This document shows, piece by piece, positions 34,901 to 44,229 of a stretch of DNA of 64,000 bases. The stretch's first letter is position 1, and each line of letters begins with the position of its first letter. Below the pieces are notes generated by a model. It did no database searches. It had not been told where the DNA came from and was given only the letters and a program-made list of their open reading frames with translations. The stretch is from Microbacteriaceae bacterium PS02333 (GTDB lineage: Bacteria > Actinomycetota > Actinomycetes > Actinomycetales > Microbacteriaceae), in the NCBI GenBank assembly GCA_029959665.1, contig JASCOI010000004.1, positions 1 through 64,000 on the forward strand, written 5' to 3'. The position numbers and the translations under genes are program-made.

Positions 34901-35664
34901 TGCACGAGCGCGTCGCGGGCTGGAAGGAACACCGCCGCGCCGTCAGGCGCCGACACTTCGAGCTCGGCCTGGAAGAGCCAGAGCCTCGGCGGCAGTTCGC
35001 GATCCGTGACGGCGGTGTTGAGCAGCGCGGCCTCGACCACGCGGCGCCCCTCAAGGTCGAACACCTCAAGCGAGATCGCGACGTCGTCTTCGAGCTCTGC
35101 CCGATGAGATCTACCGTTCAGGAGGCTCGCGAGGTCGACCTCGACGGGCACCTCGAACGGCGTGCGGTCGTAGAAGGTCTGGACGCGGCCCGTGGCGGGG
35201 TCGGTCTCGCGACGAGCGGCGTAGCGCCCCCATCGGCCGGTGAACCGCAATGTGCCCGTGTCGGCCGCCACTTGAAAGCGGAGGCCCATGGATGACGGTG
35301 CGATGATCTTCGACTCCGGCCCCCGGTCTTCATCGGGCTCCGAGGGCGACGCGTCGCCGACGGATTCCTCTTCATCGACCGGCACACCCGCGGACTCGTG
35401 CGCGCCGGTGAGGTCGAAGACCGCGAGCGATTCGTCCCCGCGCACGTCGTCGAGTGTCGTCGCCGGCGGGCTCGCCGTGTTGGCAATGGATGTCCGGCCC
35501 TCAGATAGCGAGATCGGCGCGAGAGCCCCGGCGAGATAGCGGGCGCGAGGGGTGCCGACAATCTCCTCGGTCGGGCCACCCCAAGGTCCGACGAGGTCTC
35601 GGCCGAGCATGTCGAGCAGTTCAGCACGCACCTGCGCTGATGTGGTGGTGGACGCATCGGGCAT
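31978..35664 (-). CDS. drmA: DISARM helicase DrmA
   Basis: The 1228-residue SF2 helicase has Walker A LLFFPTGGGKTEAYLG near residue 480, a DEAH-variant box LIIQDELHLISG near 742, ASTATVRRA, and the C-terminal helicase domain with TSMLQVGVDVPRLGLMLI and motif VI QASSRVGRTASKPG. There is a zinc-finger-like set CPWCG and CPRHGYKHAD between motifs. DrmA with DrmB recognises and translocates on DNA, giving methylation-independent and methylation-dependent phage restriction. It starts at ATG overlapping the DrmMI stop (TGATG). The N-terminal 400 residues are a poorly conserved region including an acidic linker (VDEEESVGDASPSEPDEDRG). Confidence 0.92.
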   Translation of the reverse strand: MPDASTTTSAQVRAELLDMLGRDLVGPWGGPTEEIVGTPRARYLAGALAPISLSEGRTSIANTASPPATTLDDVRGDESLAVFDLTGAHESAGVPVDEEESVGDASPSEPDEDRGPESKIIAPSSMGLRFQVAADTGTLRFTGRWGRYAARRETDPATGRVQTFYDRTPFEVPVEVDLASLLNGRSHRAELEDDVAISLEVFDLEGRRVVEAALLNTAVTDRELPPRLWLFQAELEVSAPDGAAVFLPARDALVHDRGARDPEVRRLDLLYRDRLEFAVGRTASVAWDVAEDDPRRVTAVRTTWLPTAEVPQTRAPEVAGAVLSMRMLMESSPAELRIGLQPLVDAYSDWIAKQSAANAQLPAWLRKEGEVGIEDATAALHRLTLGLDLLESNEQAQQAFWFMNRTMRDQRLRSQVAALRIEQKSVKIGAAVSEVDALGDKVASWRAFQLAFILMQLPAVVDPTHVRRSSDFPRAELLFFPTGGGKTEAYLGLAAFTFGIRRLQGKVETPQGILDGGDGVAVLMRYTLRLLTSQQFIRATTLMCAAELVRREDPTRWGLAPFRIGLWVGSSVSPKRYSEASEQVKDVRESEGNSAYGLSVLQLDHCPWCGAPINPKADVEADDVEKRIRVYCGDRRSGCPFAAGGEAVEGLPVLTVDDEIYRHPPTFLLATVDKFARLAREGEAASLFGYVSRKCPRHGYKHADSEANVCGADRHNESTKNGRSYPPTQVLPVGRLRPPDLIIQDELHLISGALGTAVGLFEGAIDVLSSWELGAEAYAKPVKPLVIASTATVRRAGEQVQRLYARDVEVFPPQVLSVSDTFFSKEVPLDEEPGRQYLGACLHGARLTLAEIRLSEILLLAGQKVFDEHGAAAEPYMTLVDYFSATRELAGMRRYLEDDVTTRVSSPDKSTGYSRRRTPLRLGELTSRVSSSEIGRTLTHLASPFDGALDTTAGRAEIAVKLRAGGKLPDRELPFDVVLATSMLQVGVDVPRLGLMLIVGQPKNTAEYIQASSRVGRTASKPGLVVTLANRSRPRDMAHYEQFGYYHDTFYANVEALSVTPFSEASLERGLTGLIVSAARVLDAGRAASESLSPDSTAGAGQIAHRRASVDELVDRFVARVAQAGDDAAAKLAKSKLVLRLDEWTERADLNGGGLTYVRKTLPKQHVVPLLASPEDSLGEDGDRLFRVANSMREVQPEIDLLVSPLNLTELVTTATPKWTFAPRKDAK

Positions 35665-38600
35665 CAGAACATCGCTCCTTCGGGCTTCTCGGTTTCCTCA
35701 AGGCCCTTGCCCTTCTTGGCCTTTTTCGGATACTGCTGCGCTTCGACCGCCGCGCGCCGATGGTTCTCCTTAAGCAACCGGTCGAGGATCTCGACTCGCG
35801 CCGCCGGACTCACCGTCCACCGCTCCATTTGTCGGTACGCGTGGAAGCCGTGGTCGAGCGGAACGTCTGTCCAGCCGTACGCCTCCGTCACCGCCTCATC
35901 AATCTGCGCATGAATGGATCGGATGAAATCGACATCGACATCGCCCTCAACTTTGCTGTTGTTCACCAACTTGTACAACGCGGTCAAGTTTAGCCGTCGC
36001 TCGATCATGATCGCGCGGCGTCGGTCATCGAGTTCTTGACCAAGATTGCCCATCCTGCCGGTAGTGGTCGGCCGGGGCAGCGTTTCGAACACATCTGACG
36101 GCGTGTAACGAGAGGCGGCGTCGAGGCTCGACCCCCACCGCATCGCCCAGAGTTGGTGGATAGACGAGCTCAGGAGACTTAAGGTGCCAAAATCGTCGAA
36201 GAGCATCACGCCAAGTGAATTGCTAAATACGGCCGCTGAAGGAAGGCGTACCGGCATGAGCGTGTCACTAGTAAGGACGATCACGATGGCAGCGTCAATC
36301 TCGCTCAGTCCCTGGCTTAGGCCTGGCGCGCGCTCAGCAAACTGCCACCAGCGTTCTCTGTACTGCTTCTTGCGGACCTTGTCTCTCGCGGGCTTTACAA
36401 GTTGGCGGATTCGAGCGAGCGCCTCCGGATACGCGCTAGCCGCAGGGAGGGACATGGTGCCAAAATCGATGACGTACTTGGTTGATCCAGGTGTAGGCGT
36501 CCCGTTGACATCTTCACCGGTGATGAATGGGCGGCAGATTGCCGCTGATGCCGCGTCTCGGTCAACGAGTTCTTTCCAGTCCTCCGGCTCAAGAATGAAT
36601 CCCTTGCCGGAGAGGATTGCGCCCATGTAGCTCCGGCCCGCATTGCTAATTAGCCGAACGGGGGGAGCGATGGCCTTCACGGCTGGCTCGAGCGCCGAAG
36701 ATATTTCCGCGACGCGTTCTCCGTCACAAATGGGTTTTGAGGCTGACGAGCGATCAGTGAGCCAAATAAGCGATACGTGAACGCTTGCCTCTGTTGGCCA
36801 TTTGCGGCGTTTGACTGCCATGAAAACGCTCCACTTAGCGCGCAATAGCGGGTCCAGCGTGACTCGACGGCCATCGCCTTCCGCAAGCGACTCAGACACG
36901 ATCAGGCCCGTTACCGAATCAGATCGAAGCAGTTGTATAACGCGCAGAAGGAAGTAACCGACTAGGTCTGCCTCGCCCTTGCGGTGATCTGCGAGTGTCG
37001 CAACTAAAAACTCGCGGAAATTCGATCCGGAGCTCCCCGAAATCTTTTTGCCGCCGAGGAATGGCGGGTTTCCGACGACTGCGTCGAAGCCGCCGTGGTC
37101 GTGGATCACGTCGGGTACTTCAAGGATCCAATGGAGCGGCTTCCAGCGAGAATCGCCGGTGTCGACTTTCGGTTCCAACCCGGCGTCGATGATCATCTGG
37201 AGTCGGCGTCGGTCGCCGCCCGGTCCATCCGTCGGGTAGGCATCGCGCAGCGCGTCCGCGAGTTCGTCATAGCGCGCTTCGAGCTTGCGGCCCGGCTTGC
37301 CGCCCTCAAGCAAGGCTGTCGCGATGATGCCGTCGGCGGCGTCTCGAAGCTTCGCTGTGGCGAGCTTCGACTGTTCGAGCAGGGCGCGTTTCATGCGCGT
37401 CGAGCGCATGCGGTCGGCGTCGTCGACCTGCCCGGAGGCGAGTTCGCGGCGGAGGCGCGTGGCATCCTCGAGGTCCTTCGCGACGTCGAACGCGGCGAGC
37501 TGGCGCTTCATCGATCCCTTCGGGTAGATGTGCTGCGCCTTGAGCTGCGCTTCTGTCGTCACGCCCAGCAGCGAGTTACCGTGGAAGACGCGGTCATCGA
37601 CGAATGAGAACGGCTTGTACGGGTCCATAGAGATAAGCCAGAGCGAGAGCTTGCACATCTCGACGGCCATGCCGTTGATGTCGGCGCCGTAGAGGCAGCG
37701 GGCGACGATCTCGCGCACAGCGAACCGCCTCGGGTCATCATCTCGGATCGGTACGCCCTCGATTTCGCGCGCCTCTATGAGCCGATCGGCGAGGTACCTC
37801 GCCGCGGCGACGAGGAACGCGCCGGAACCGGCGGCGATATCGGCGACCTTGAGATCGAGGATCTCGGCCGACGACTTCAGCACCCACTCGTCGGAATCCT
37901 CCGTGTCGAGCGGCCCCGGCGAATAAACAAGAGGCTGAAGTGCGTTTGATACGACCTCCTGAGCCAACGACTTGGGTGTGTAATGCGTCCCAGTATTCGC
38001 CCGCTGCGACGACTCCGTCATAACGAGGCCGCCCGCAGGTACGACGTACGGGAAACCGCGCAGGTCGTCGCGGATGAGGGCGTGAAATGGTTCGAGACGC
38101 GCGGCGAGTTCGTCGTCGCCCAGCAGCGCGTGCCGCAGTCTGGTGCGGGCGTCGGCCGCGGCATCCCTGTCGATCGTGCCGTAGGCTTTCGCGATCCGAC
38201 CCGCGCTGCGGGACCTCGCGCGGTCCTGCGTTGTCTTCAGATGAGCGACAAGCCTCTCTCCGAATTCCTTCGGCGACGAGGAATTCGTTGCGAGTGCGTC
38301 GAGTTCGTCAAGTTCGATCTCGGGCTCGAACCCTGGCCTGCCGTGGAGCCCGACCGTCAGACGTTCCACGTATGTGGCCGAGTAGCCGAGCAGACCCTCG
38401 TACACGTAGCCGATCTGCTCGACATCGAGGTCGCGAAACGACAGCTGCATCGCGCCATCTTCGATGGTCTGCACAGCGCGAAGCACCGCGAGCATCGCGC
38501 GGTCGGAGAGTCGAACCCGTAGGCGCCCTTGCGTGTCCGTCGATTGCAGCCACGAGAAGCGATCCGGGTCAAAAAGCGAGCCGCCGTAAGCGGGCATCCG

Positions 38601-39674
38601 CATGTCCTCGAAGCTCGCTCCCCCGTAGACGGCGTTGCTCGCCGCGAGCAGCCGGTGCCACGCCTCCCATGAGTGGTCAAGCGCTTCCTCAGCGGCCGAG
38701 GTGGCCTTCAGCTGCAACTGCTCGCGGATACCGGCGATCGCGTACGAGGAGCGGTAGAGCTCATGCTCGGGTAGTAATCCGCGCTCCTCGGCGAAGAGCA
38801 GGAACACGATACGCATGAGCATCGTGGCCGCGCCTTCGTAGACCGCTCGAGGATCTTCAGGGAGCGGCGACGCAGCACCTTGGGTGACGGCACGCAGGTG
38901 AGTGTCCGACATCGACTGCAGTACGAGCTCGACCGCGCGGCGCACCTGATCGCCGAGCGCCGCGGTGATCTGTTCGGCGCTCGCTACCGACTCGGCAAAA
39001 AGCAGCGGCAGGCGCAGCTCCGCCTTGCCGCCGGCGAGCGAGGTGAAGCTCGCGAGCGCGAGGAATGCGTTGCGACTTGGGAGCTCCTCCCGCCAGAGCA
39101 ACGCGTCCCAGACGCCGCTTGCCGTCGTCACTCCCATTGCCGCCGACACGAGCGACCACCAACGCCCGTCGGTGACAATACCGATCGTCGCACCGGTCTC
39201 GTGCAACAGCACCGCCATACGATCGATAGCATTCGCGGCCCAGCCGTCGGCGCCGACGGCACGCAAATCATCGGTGCGATCCACGAGCGAAACGAGCGCA
39301 GCAGGGGCGGGGCTGTCGCTGCAGAGAACGGCGAACGGCTCGATGACCACCGCGCCGTCCGGCGACTTCGCCGAGAGCCCCGTGGGCGCGAGCTCGAGGC
39401 CGTCGTTCCAGTCGAGCAGGGTGCGAAGCACGACCTCCACCCAGCGGTCGCGAGTGGCGGAGTAGACCTCTGGCTCGGCCGACCATGCCGACGACCAGCG
39501 GTCGAATTCGTCGGCGAACGTCGAACCGATGTCGTCGACGGAGGCGTGCGCCCTCGGCAGTCCGCTCGGGTAGAACGACTTGAGCGCCGCCTTCGACAGG
39601 AACGGGCCGTCGGCGTCGACGAGCGACAGCCACTCCCACTCAGCGTCTTGCGGCTTCCGCTTCCTAACGGCCAC
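35664..39674 (-). CDS. drmMI: DISARM N6-adenine methyltransferase DrmMI (type IIG-like)
   Basis: The 1336-residue protein methylates host adenines to mark self DNA. The N-terminal region (about 550 residues) has no clear motif. The methyltransferase core has NTGTHYTPKSLA, the SAM-binding motif VADIAAGSGAFLV near residue 610, ADINGMAVEMCKLSLWL, and catalytic NPPF in VVGNPPFLGGKK near 868-871. A target-recognition region follows (about 880-1230), then a helical C-terminus. The start is GTG overlapping the DrmD stop; a longer frame upstream is antisense-free but lies within DrmD. DNA from about 36000 to 37020 is clearly richer in A and T than the rest of the gene, as if the recognition domain had been exchanged. 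Confidence 0.88.
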   Translation of the reverse strand: MAVRKRKPQDAEWEWLSLVDADGPFLSKAALKSFYPSGLPRAHASVDDIGSTFADEFDRWSSAWSAEPEVYSATRDRWVEVVLRTLLDWNDGLELAPTGLSAKSPDGAVVIEPFAVLCSDSPAPAALVSLVDRTDDLRAVGADGWAANAIDRMAVLLHETGATIGIVTDGRWWSLVSAAMGVTTASGVWDALLWREELPSRNAFLALASFTSLAGGKAELRLPLLFAESVASAEQITAALGDQVRRAVELVLQSMSDTHLRAVTQGAASPLPEDPRAVYEGAATMLMRIVFLLFAEERGLLPEHELYRSSYAIAGIREQLQLKATSAAEEALDHSWEAWHRLLAASNAVYGGASFEDMRMPAYGGSLFDPDRFSWLQSTDTQGRLRVRLSDRAMLAVLRAVQTIEDGAMQLSFRDLDVEQIGYVYEGLLGYSATYVERLTVGLHGRPGFEPEIELDELDALATNSSSPKEFGERLVAHLKTTQDRARSRSAGRIAKAYGTIDRDAAADARTRLRHALLGDDELAARLEPFHALIRDDLRGFPYVVPAGGLVMTESSQRANTGTHYTPKSLAQEVVSNALQPLVYSPGPLDTEDSDEWVLKSSAEILDLKVADIAAGSGAFLVAAARYLADRLIEAREIEGVPIRDDDPRRFAVREIVARCLYGADINGMAVEMCKLSLWLISMDPYKPFSFVDDRVFHGNSLLGVTTEAQLKAQHIYPKGSMKRQLAAFDVAKDLEDATRLRRELASGQVDDADRMRSTRMKRALLEQSKLATAKLRDAADGIIATALLEGGKPGRKLEARYDELADALRDAYPTDGPGGDRRRLQMIIDAGLEPKVDTGDSRWKPLHWILEVPDVIHDHGGFDAVVGNPPFLGGKKISGSSGSNFREFLVATLADHRKGEADLVGYFLLRVIQLLRSDSVTGLIVSESLAEGDGRRVTLDPLLRAKWSVFMAVKRRKWPTEASVHVSLIWLTDRSSASKPICDGERVAEISSALEPAVKAIAPPVRLISNAGRSYMGAILSGKGFILEPEDWKELVDRDAASAAICRPFITGEDVNGTPTPGSTKYVIDFGTMSLPAASAYPEALARIRQLVKPARDKVRKKQYRERWWQFAERAPGLSQGLSEIDAAIVIVLTSDTLMPVRLPSAAVFSNSLGVMLFDDFGTLSLLSSSIHQLWAMRWGSSLDAASRYTPSDVFETLPRPTTTGRMGNLGQELDDRRRAIMIERRLNLTALYKLVNNSKVEGDVDVDFIRSIHAQIDEAVTEAYGWTDVPLDHGFHAYRQMERWTVSPAARVEILDRLLKENHRRAAVEAQQYPKKAKKGKGLEETEKPEGAMF

Positions 39675-42600
39675 CGGCGGCCTCCAGCTTCTCGATGTCC
39701 CCGGGCGTAAGGGCGAACACGAGTGCAGCCACAAACACGTGAGCCTGTACATCGCGGTAGCGGCGTTCGATAGAGGCACGCTCGGCGAGCTGCTCCTCGT
39801 CGAGCATCGCGAGACGAGTGCGCACGCGAGCGAGATCCTGCTCGCGCTGCCGCTTTTCATCGGGGAACTGGAACAGCATTTCGTCGCCAGCACGATTGGC
39901 CTCCTCGGCGGCGTCGAGGGTGCTCCGCAGCGTGCCGCGGAAACGGTCAAAGATCTGATCGACTGCCACGAGGTCAGACTCGCGACGGGCATCCAGATTT
40001 GTCTCGACCTCGCGTCGCAGTCTGTCAGCGCGTCGGTCGACGGCTCCTGCAACGCGGGCGCGTATGCCCTCTTCGTAGGGCATACCCGAGTTCCAGTGCT
40101 CCACGATGCGATCGAGCGCGCCCGAGCCGGGCAGCGAGATGCGCAAGCCGTCGAGGGCGGTGACCAGCAGGTCCTCCGCCTTTTCGATGCCGAGCTCCTG
40201 GCGACGGTAGAGGCGCGTGCCCGCAAGGAAGACCTCCTCGTGCAGGCGCACGCCGCCCTCGCCGACGAGCACGAGCCTCGCCACACCAGCTGCGAAGGAT
40301 TGGTCGAGCCCGTCGACCACGACGGCGCTGATGCCGCGCACCTGATCGGTGCGCGTCCATACCTGGCCGCGGAGCTCGCGGGCCGCGCGCTGCACGAGCG
40401 GATGCCCAAGGTGGGCGTAGACGACGTCGGACTGCTGACGGGCGCGCCCCTCGTCGAAGGTGATGGGACGCTGGATGTCGCGGTGCAGTCGCATCTCCAG
40501 TCCGGACTGCTGCAGCGTCTGCTGCCATGAACGGGAAAGATTTCGTGGCACTTCGAAGACGCGAGCCTCCTGCCGAGGATCGGCGATTTCGATCAACTGC
40601 GGTTGCCCCGAAATTCGGAGTCCCTCCTCAATGACTCTCAAGAGATTGTCCTCGTGCAGGTGCATGCCGTCTCGCGAGTTCTCGAGGCGTTCGGCGAGTC
40701 GCGTGAGCTCACGACCCAAATCTCGCTCGCCCTGCAGAGCGGTGTTGATCACCTGCTCGCCACGGCCAAGCTTTGCGGCGCGCATCCGACCGGCGCCGAA
40801 CCCGAGTTCGCGCTGCAGGTTGGGAGCGATGATGTCAGCCGCTGGAACACCGTCGTGTTCAGAGTTCGAGATCTTGCTCGCCAAGCGGGCGAGGAGGTCG
40901 GTGTCCTGCGCGAACGGCGTCGAATTCGTGGTAGTTGCTCGCGGATACCAGATTAAGGGGGTCTCCTGCTGGCCGAACCGGTCGATCCGACCGATGCGTT
41001 GCTCAAGCCGATTCGGATTGAACGGGACGTCGAAACTGACCAGACGGTGGCAGTAATTTTGCAGATCGATACCTTCGCCCGCGGCGTCCGTCGCGAGCAG
41101 GATGCGAACCGGCTCCTCGGCCGGCGACGCAGTGAAGCGGGCGCGGATGTCCTCCCGAGTCTCGGCATCGGTCGAGCCGTCGATGATTTCGAGCCGATCG
41201 CCGCCGAGACCTTCGGAATCGAGCACATCGCGCAGCCACGCGAGCGTGCTGACGTACTCGGTGAAGACGACGATGCGCTCGTCGCCCCACCCACCATCAG
41301 GGAGGAGCAGCTCTCCGCGGATCAGTTCGAGCAATGCGGAGAGCTTGGAATCGGGGCGGCCTTGGTAGCGGTTACCCCAGGCGATGAGGGAGCGCAGATC
41401 CGCCTCGTCCTCGCTCGTGAGCGCCAATTGCAGCCGCTTTGTCGCGCGGAGCGCGTCGAGCTCGGGCTGCTCGAGGCGGCCCTCCTCCTCGTCTGAGGAT
41501 TCGTCGCCGAGCACATCGTCGTATTCGGGCAGTCGGGCATCACAGTCCCCGTGTGAAGCCAGGTGACCCTCGGCCGTCGACGCGAACGCTACCGGCGACG
41601 AAAAGAAGCGCTTCTTCAGGATGAGGGTTGCCAGATCGGAGGCCTGTTTGCTCTTCTCTTGCTTCACCGCGGCGTTACGGCGCCGCGTGAACGCGATTAG
41701 CCGGTCGTACGCCTCTGATTCGTCCGCCGCAGGATCGAAGCGGAGCTCGCGCACTTCCCGGAGCCGGAACCCGAGGTCGGGGAGATCCCGCTTCAACCGA
41801 CGCACCGCCACCTGCCGCAGTGCTCGCTCGTCGAGATCCGCTCCACGGGCGAAGCGCTGCGGGTCGATCATCTCGAGTAGCGCCGTGAACGACTCGGTAT
41901 AGCCGTTGTGCGGAGTCGCGCTCAGGAAGAGCCGATGCTCGCAGACTTCGGCGAGACGGCGCACCGCGATTGTGCGCTGGCTGTCGACCGCATAGCCGGG
42001 GCGGCCGGAGCCCGATCGGCTGGGCGTCGCCGGCGCTGCGTGATGCGCCTCGTCGACGACGAGCACGTCGAAGGCGCGCTGTGTCGCCGTTCTCGCATCC
42101 TTGATGCTCGAGTACACCTCTTCGAGCATTCGCTCGGCGCGTGGTTGCGGAAGCCATGACATGGAGACGATCACGCGCGGATACACGCGGAAAGGGTTGG
42201 CGTGCACGCCGAACTTGCGGCGGAACGTCTTCATCGTCTCGGAATTGACGATCTCGAACTGCAGACCGAACTTGTCGCTCAGTTCCTCTTGCCACTTGAT
42301 GACGAGACCCGCGGGGCAGATGATGATTACCGAACGGGCTCGGTGGCGCAGCAACAGCTCTTGTATGACCAGACCGGCCTCGATCGTCTTGCCGAGGCCA
42401 ACGTCGTCGGCGAGGAGCATGTTCGCGCGAGGGGAGTCGATCGCGCGGCGGAGCGGTTCGAGCTGATAAGCCTGAATGGAGACGGAGCTACGAAACGGGG
42501 CCTGCAACGTGCGCGGGTCGGCGCTCGTAAGGGCGCCCCAGCGCAGCGCATCGACGTACGCGGCGAAGGTCCTCGGCTCGTCGAACTGCTCGGAGCGGAT

Positions 42601-42867
42601 CGTATCGGGCAGCCCCTGCTCGCGCACCACGCTGCGACCGGGCTCAAGCTCCCAGAGAACCGTGAGCGCAAGGCCGTAGCGCTCCTCCTCAACAGACTGC
42701 ATCGTCACCGCGTGCTGCAGCTCGGCGGTGCCGTCGTCGGCGCTCGACCTCGGCAACGACTGTGCGACAACGTCGGTGACGATCCACCGTTCGCCGCGCA
42801 CGTTCACGAGCAGTCCGGGTTCCGGCACTTCCGGGACAGCGCGATCCGTCTCCGCGATCGATTCCAC
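39664..42867 (-). CDS. drmD: DISARM SNF2-like helicase DrmD
   Basis: The 1067-residue SF2/SNF2 protein has motif I ADDVGLGKTIEAGL near residues 153-166, PAGLVIKWQEEL, the DEAH box VLVVDEAHHAA near 270, SATPHNG, and the C-terminal helicase domain with VVFTEYVST, ATDAAGEGIDLQ and the motif VI region FNPNRLEQRIGRIDRFGQ. The C-terminal 250 residues are helical and charged. DrmD together with DrmMI defines class 1 DISARM. It is followed without a gap by DrmMI. It starts 61 bases after the cytosine methyltransferase stop, so a separate or shared promoter is possible. Confidence 0.9.
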   Translation of the reverse strand: MESIAETDRAVPEVPEPGLLVNVRGERWIVTDVVAQSLPRSSADDGTAELQHAVTMQSVEEERYGLALTVLWELEPGRSVVREQGLPDTIRSEQFDEPRTFAAYVDALRWGALTSADPRTLQAPFRSSVSIQAYQLEPLRRAIDSPRANMLLADDVGLGKTIEAGLVIQELLLRHRARSVIIICPAGLVIKWQEELSDKFGLQFEIVNSETMKTFRRKFGVHANPFRVYPRVIVSMSWLPQPRAERMLEEVYSSIKDARTATQRAFDVLVVDEAHHAAPATPSRSGSGRPGYAVDSQRTIAVRRLAEVCEHRLFLSATPHNGYTESFTALLEMIDPQRFARGADLDERALRQVAVRRLKRDLPDLGFRLREVRELRFDPAADESEAYDRLIAFTRRRNAAVKQEKSKQASDLATLILKKRFFSSPVAFASTAEGHLASHGDCDARLPEYDDVLGDESSDEEEGRLEQPELDALRATKRLQLALTSEDEADLRSLIAWGNRYQGRPDSKLSALLELIRGELLLPDGGWGDERIVVFTEYVSTLAWLRDVLDSEGLGGDRLEIIDGSTDAETREDIRARFTASPAEEPVRILLATDAAGEGIDLQNYCHRLVSFDVPFNPNRLEQRIGRIDRFGQQETPLIWYPRATTTNSTPFAQDTDLLARLASKISNSEHDGVPAADIIAPNLQRELGFGAGRMRAAKLGRGEQVINTALQGERDLGRELTRLAERLENSRDGMHLHEDNLLRVIEEGLRISGQPQLIEIADPRQEARVFEVPRNLSRSWQQTLQQSGLEMRLHRDIQRPITFDEGRARQQSDVVYAHLGHPLVQRAARELRGQVWTRTDQVRGISAVVVDGLDQSFAAGVARLVLVGEGGVRLHEEVFLAGTRLYRRQELGIEKAEDLLVTALDGLRISLPGSGALDRIVEHWNSGMPYEEGIRARVAGAVDRRADRLRREVETNLDARRESDLVAVDQIFDRFRGTLRSTLDAAEEANRAGDEMLFQFPDEKRQREQDLARVRTRLAMLDEEQLAERASIERRYRDVQAHVFVAALVFALTPGDIEKLEAAGGR

Positions 42868-42928
42868 TGGGCGTTCCTCTCCTCCGTCTGTGAGCAGCTC
42901 TTCAGTATCTCCCTAATGGTGAAGAAAA

Positions 42929-44167
42929 CTATGCGGACCGAGAACGCCTCAAAGCCTCTTCCGAGGCTTCCTCGCCCGGAACCTCGCACAGTTCCAGTAC
43001 TCGCTGCAGGATGGCGCTCCCCAGTTGTGGGGGTACTGCGTTCCCGATCATGGTGGCAAGGGCGGTGCGCGTCGGGCAACCTGAGAAATCGAAGTAGTCG
43101 GGGAACCCCTGGATGCGAGCCGCCTCGTGGGCCGTGAGCGCTCGGGGCAGATCCGGGTGCATGAAACGGCCCTGACCGATGCTGCCGAAGCCGCTCGTGA
43201 TGGTTTGGGCCGGCTGATTCCAATTCAGGCGGCCGTACATCGACTTGTAAGAATGCGTATCATTCTGGTGACACTTCGGCCGGCGGTCGTTCGGCAGGTC
43301 GTATTCGTTTTCCTGGAGCATCCACTCCATGCGCGCGAGATTATCGGCTTTCGCTTGCGGTGCGCGGTCGCGGAGGGTGCCATCATCAACGCCAAGCAGG
43401 TCGTAGATCGCCCAACGCAGGTCGTGACGATCCTCGGCATGCGCAAGGCTGTCGAAGATCGTCTCAGGATCGATGCTCTTTGCGCGCGTCGCCAGCATGA
43501 GGTGCCGGCGGCGGGTCTGCGCAGCACCGATCGTCTCGACGGCGACGACCTCGTGCGCCACGTTGTAGCCAAGTCCGCGCAGGTGGCGTTCTGCCCGCGT
43601 CACGACGCCCTCGCCATCATGCCGATCACGGAGCACCGCGGGCACGTTCTCGATCAGTACGATCTCGGGCTCGAGGATCTCGGCTGCCCGCGCCATTCGC
43701 AGGTATAACGCGTTCTTCATATCGACCCGACGAGTGTGATTGTTGAGGTTGCTGTGCCCTTGGCATGGCGGCCCCCCAGTGAGGACGGTCACTTCGCCGA
43801 CGTCCGCCTTCGTTCGACTCTCGACAAACGTGCTGGGTGCGCTCAAGTCGCCGTCGAAAAAGTCCTCGACGGGAGCAGTCTCGACGCGCTCGGCGAACGG
43901 ATAGTTCTCTCGGTAGACCTGCATCGCCAGCGCTTCGAAGTCGATTGCAAGCGGAATTTCGACCCGTCGCCCGCGTTTCGCTGCAGCCTGCGCCAACCCG
44001 AGCGTCAGCCCGCCACACCCGGCGAACAGATCCACGATCCGCACGGGCGGCCCATCGCCGAGCTCGAAGGCAGGCCGAACCCGCTCCCGTAACGGGTGTT
44101 CTTCGTTACGCGCGCCCGTCTCCACGGGTGCTAACTCTAGCTTGGAAGCTGTGTCGGTCCGGCGCAC
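42929..44167 (-). CDS. C5-cytosine DNA methyltransferase
   Basis: The protein of about 412 residues makes 5-methylcytosine in a specific site. Motif I is VDLFAGCGGLTLGL (about 43-57), motif IV TGGPPCQGHSN with catalytic Cys near 135, motif VI ENVPAV, motif VIII QTRRRH, and motifs IX-X with RALTAHEAARIQGFPDYF and MIGNAVPPQLGSAI. The target recognition region (about 250-330) is less GC-rich than its surroundings. The start is uncertain: GTG at 44167 lacks a ribosome site and is followed by rare CTA and TTA codons, so a GTG about 16 codons later may be used. It precedes the class 1 DISARM genes and probably pairs with the Vsr enzyme at the other end. The equivalent DrmMII belongs to class 2 DISARM. 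Confidence 0.9.
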   Translation of the reverse strand: MRRTDTASKLELAPVETGARNEEHPLRERVRPAFELGDGPPVRIVDLFAGCGGLTLGLAQAAAKRGRRVEIPLAIDFEALAMQVYRENYPFAERVETAPVEDFFDGDLSAPSTFVESRTKADVGEVTVLTGGPPCQGHSNLNNHTRRVDMKNALYLRMARAAEILEPEIVLIENVPAVLRDRHDGEGVVTRAERHLRGLGYNVAHEVVAVETIGAAQTRRRHLMLATRAKSIDPETIFDSLAHAEDRHDLRWAIYDLLGVDDGTLRDRAPQAKADNLARMEWMLQENEYDLPNDRRPKCHQNDTHSYKSMYGRLNWNQPAQTITSGFGSIGQGRFMHPDLPRALTAHEAARIQGFPDYFDFSGCPTRTALATMIGNAVPPQLGSAILQRVLELCEVPGEEASEEALRRSRSA

Positions 44168-44229
44168 CGGACGGCTGGGCCAGGCCTAATCGATGCCCTG
44201 GCCAGACGGCTCGCGTCCGGGACCGGTGC

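Noticed and set aside
35664-40409. Longer DrmMI frame of 1581 codons
   Set aside because: The additional N-terminal part overlaps drmD almost entirely and has no similarity. GTG at 39674 overlaps the drmD stop.
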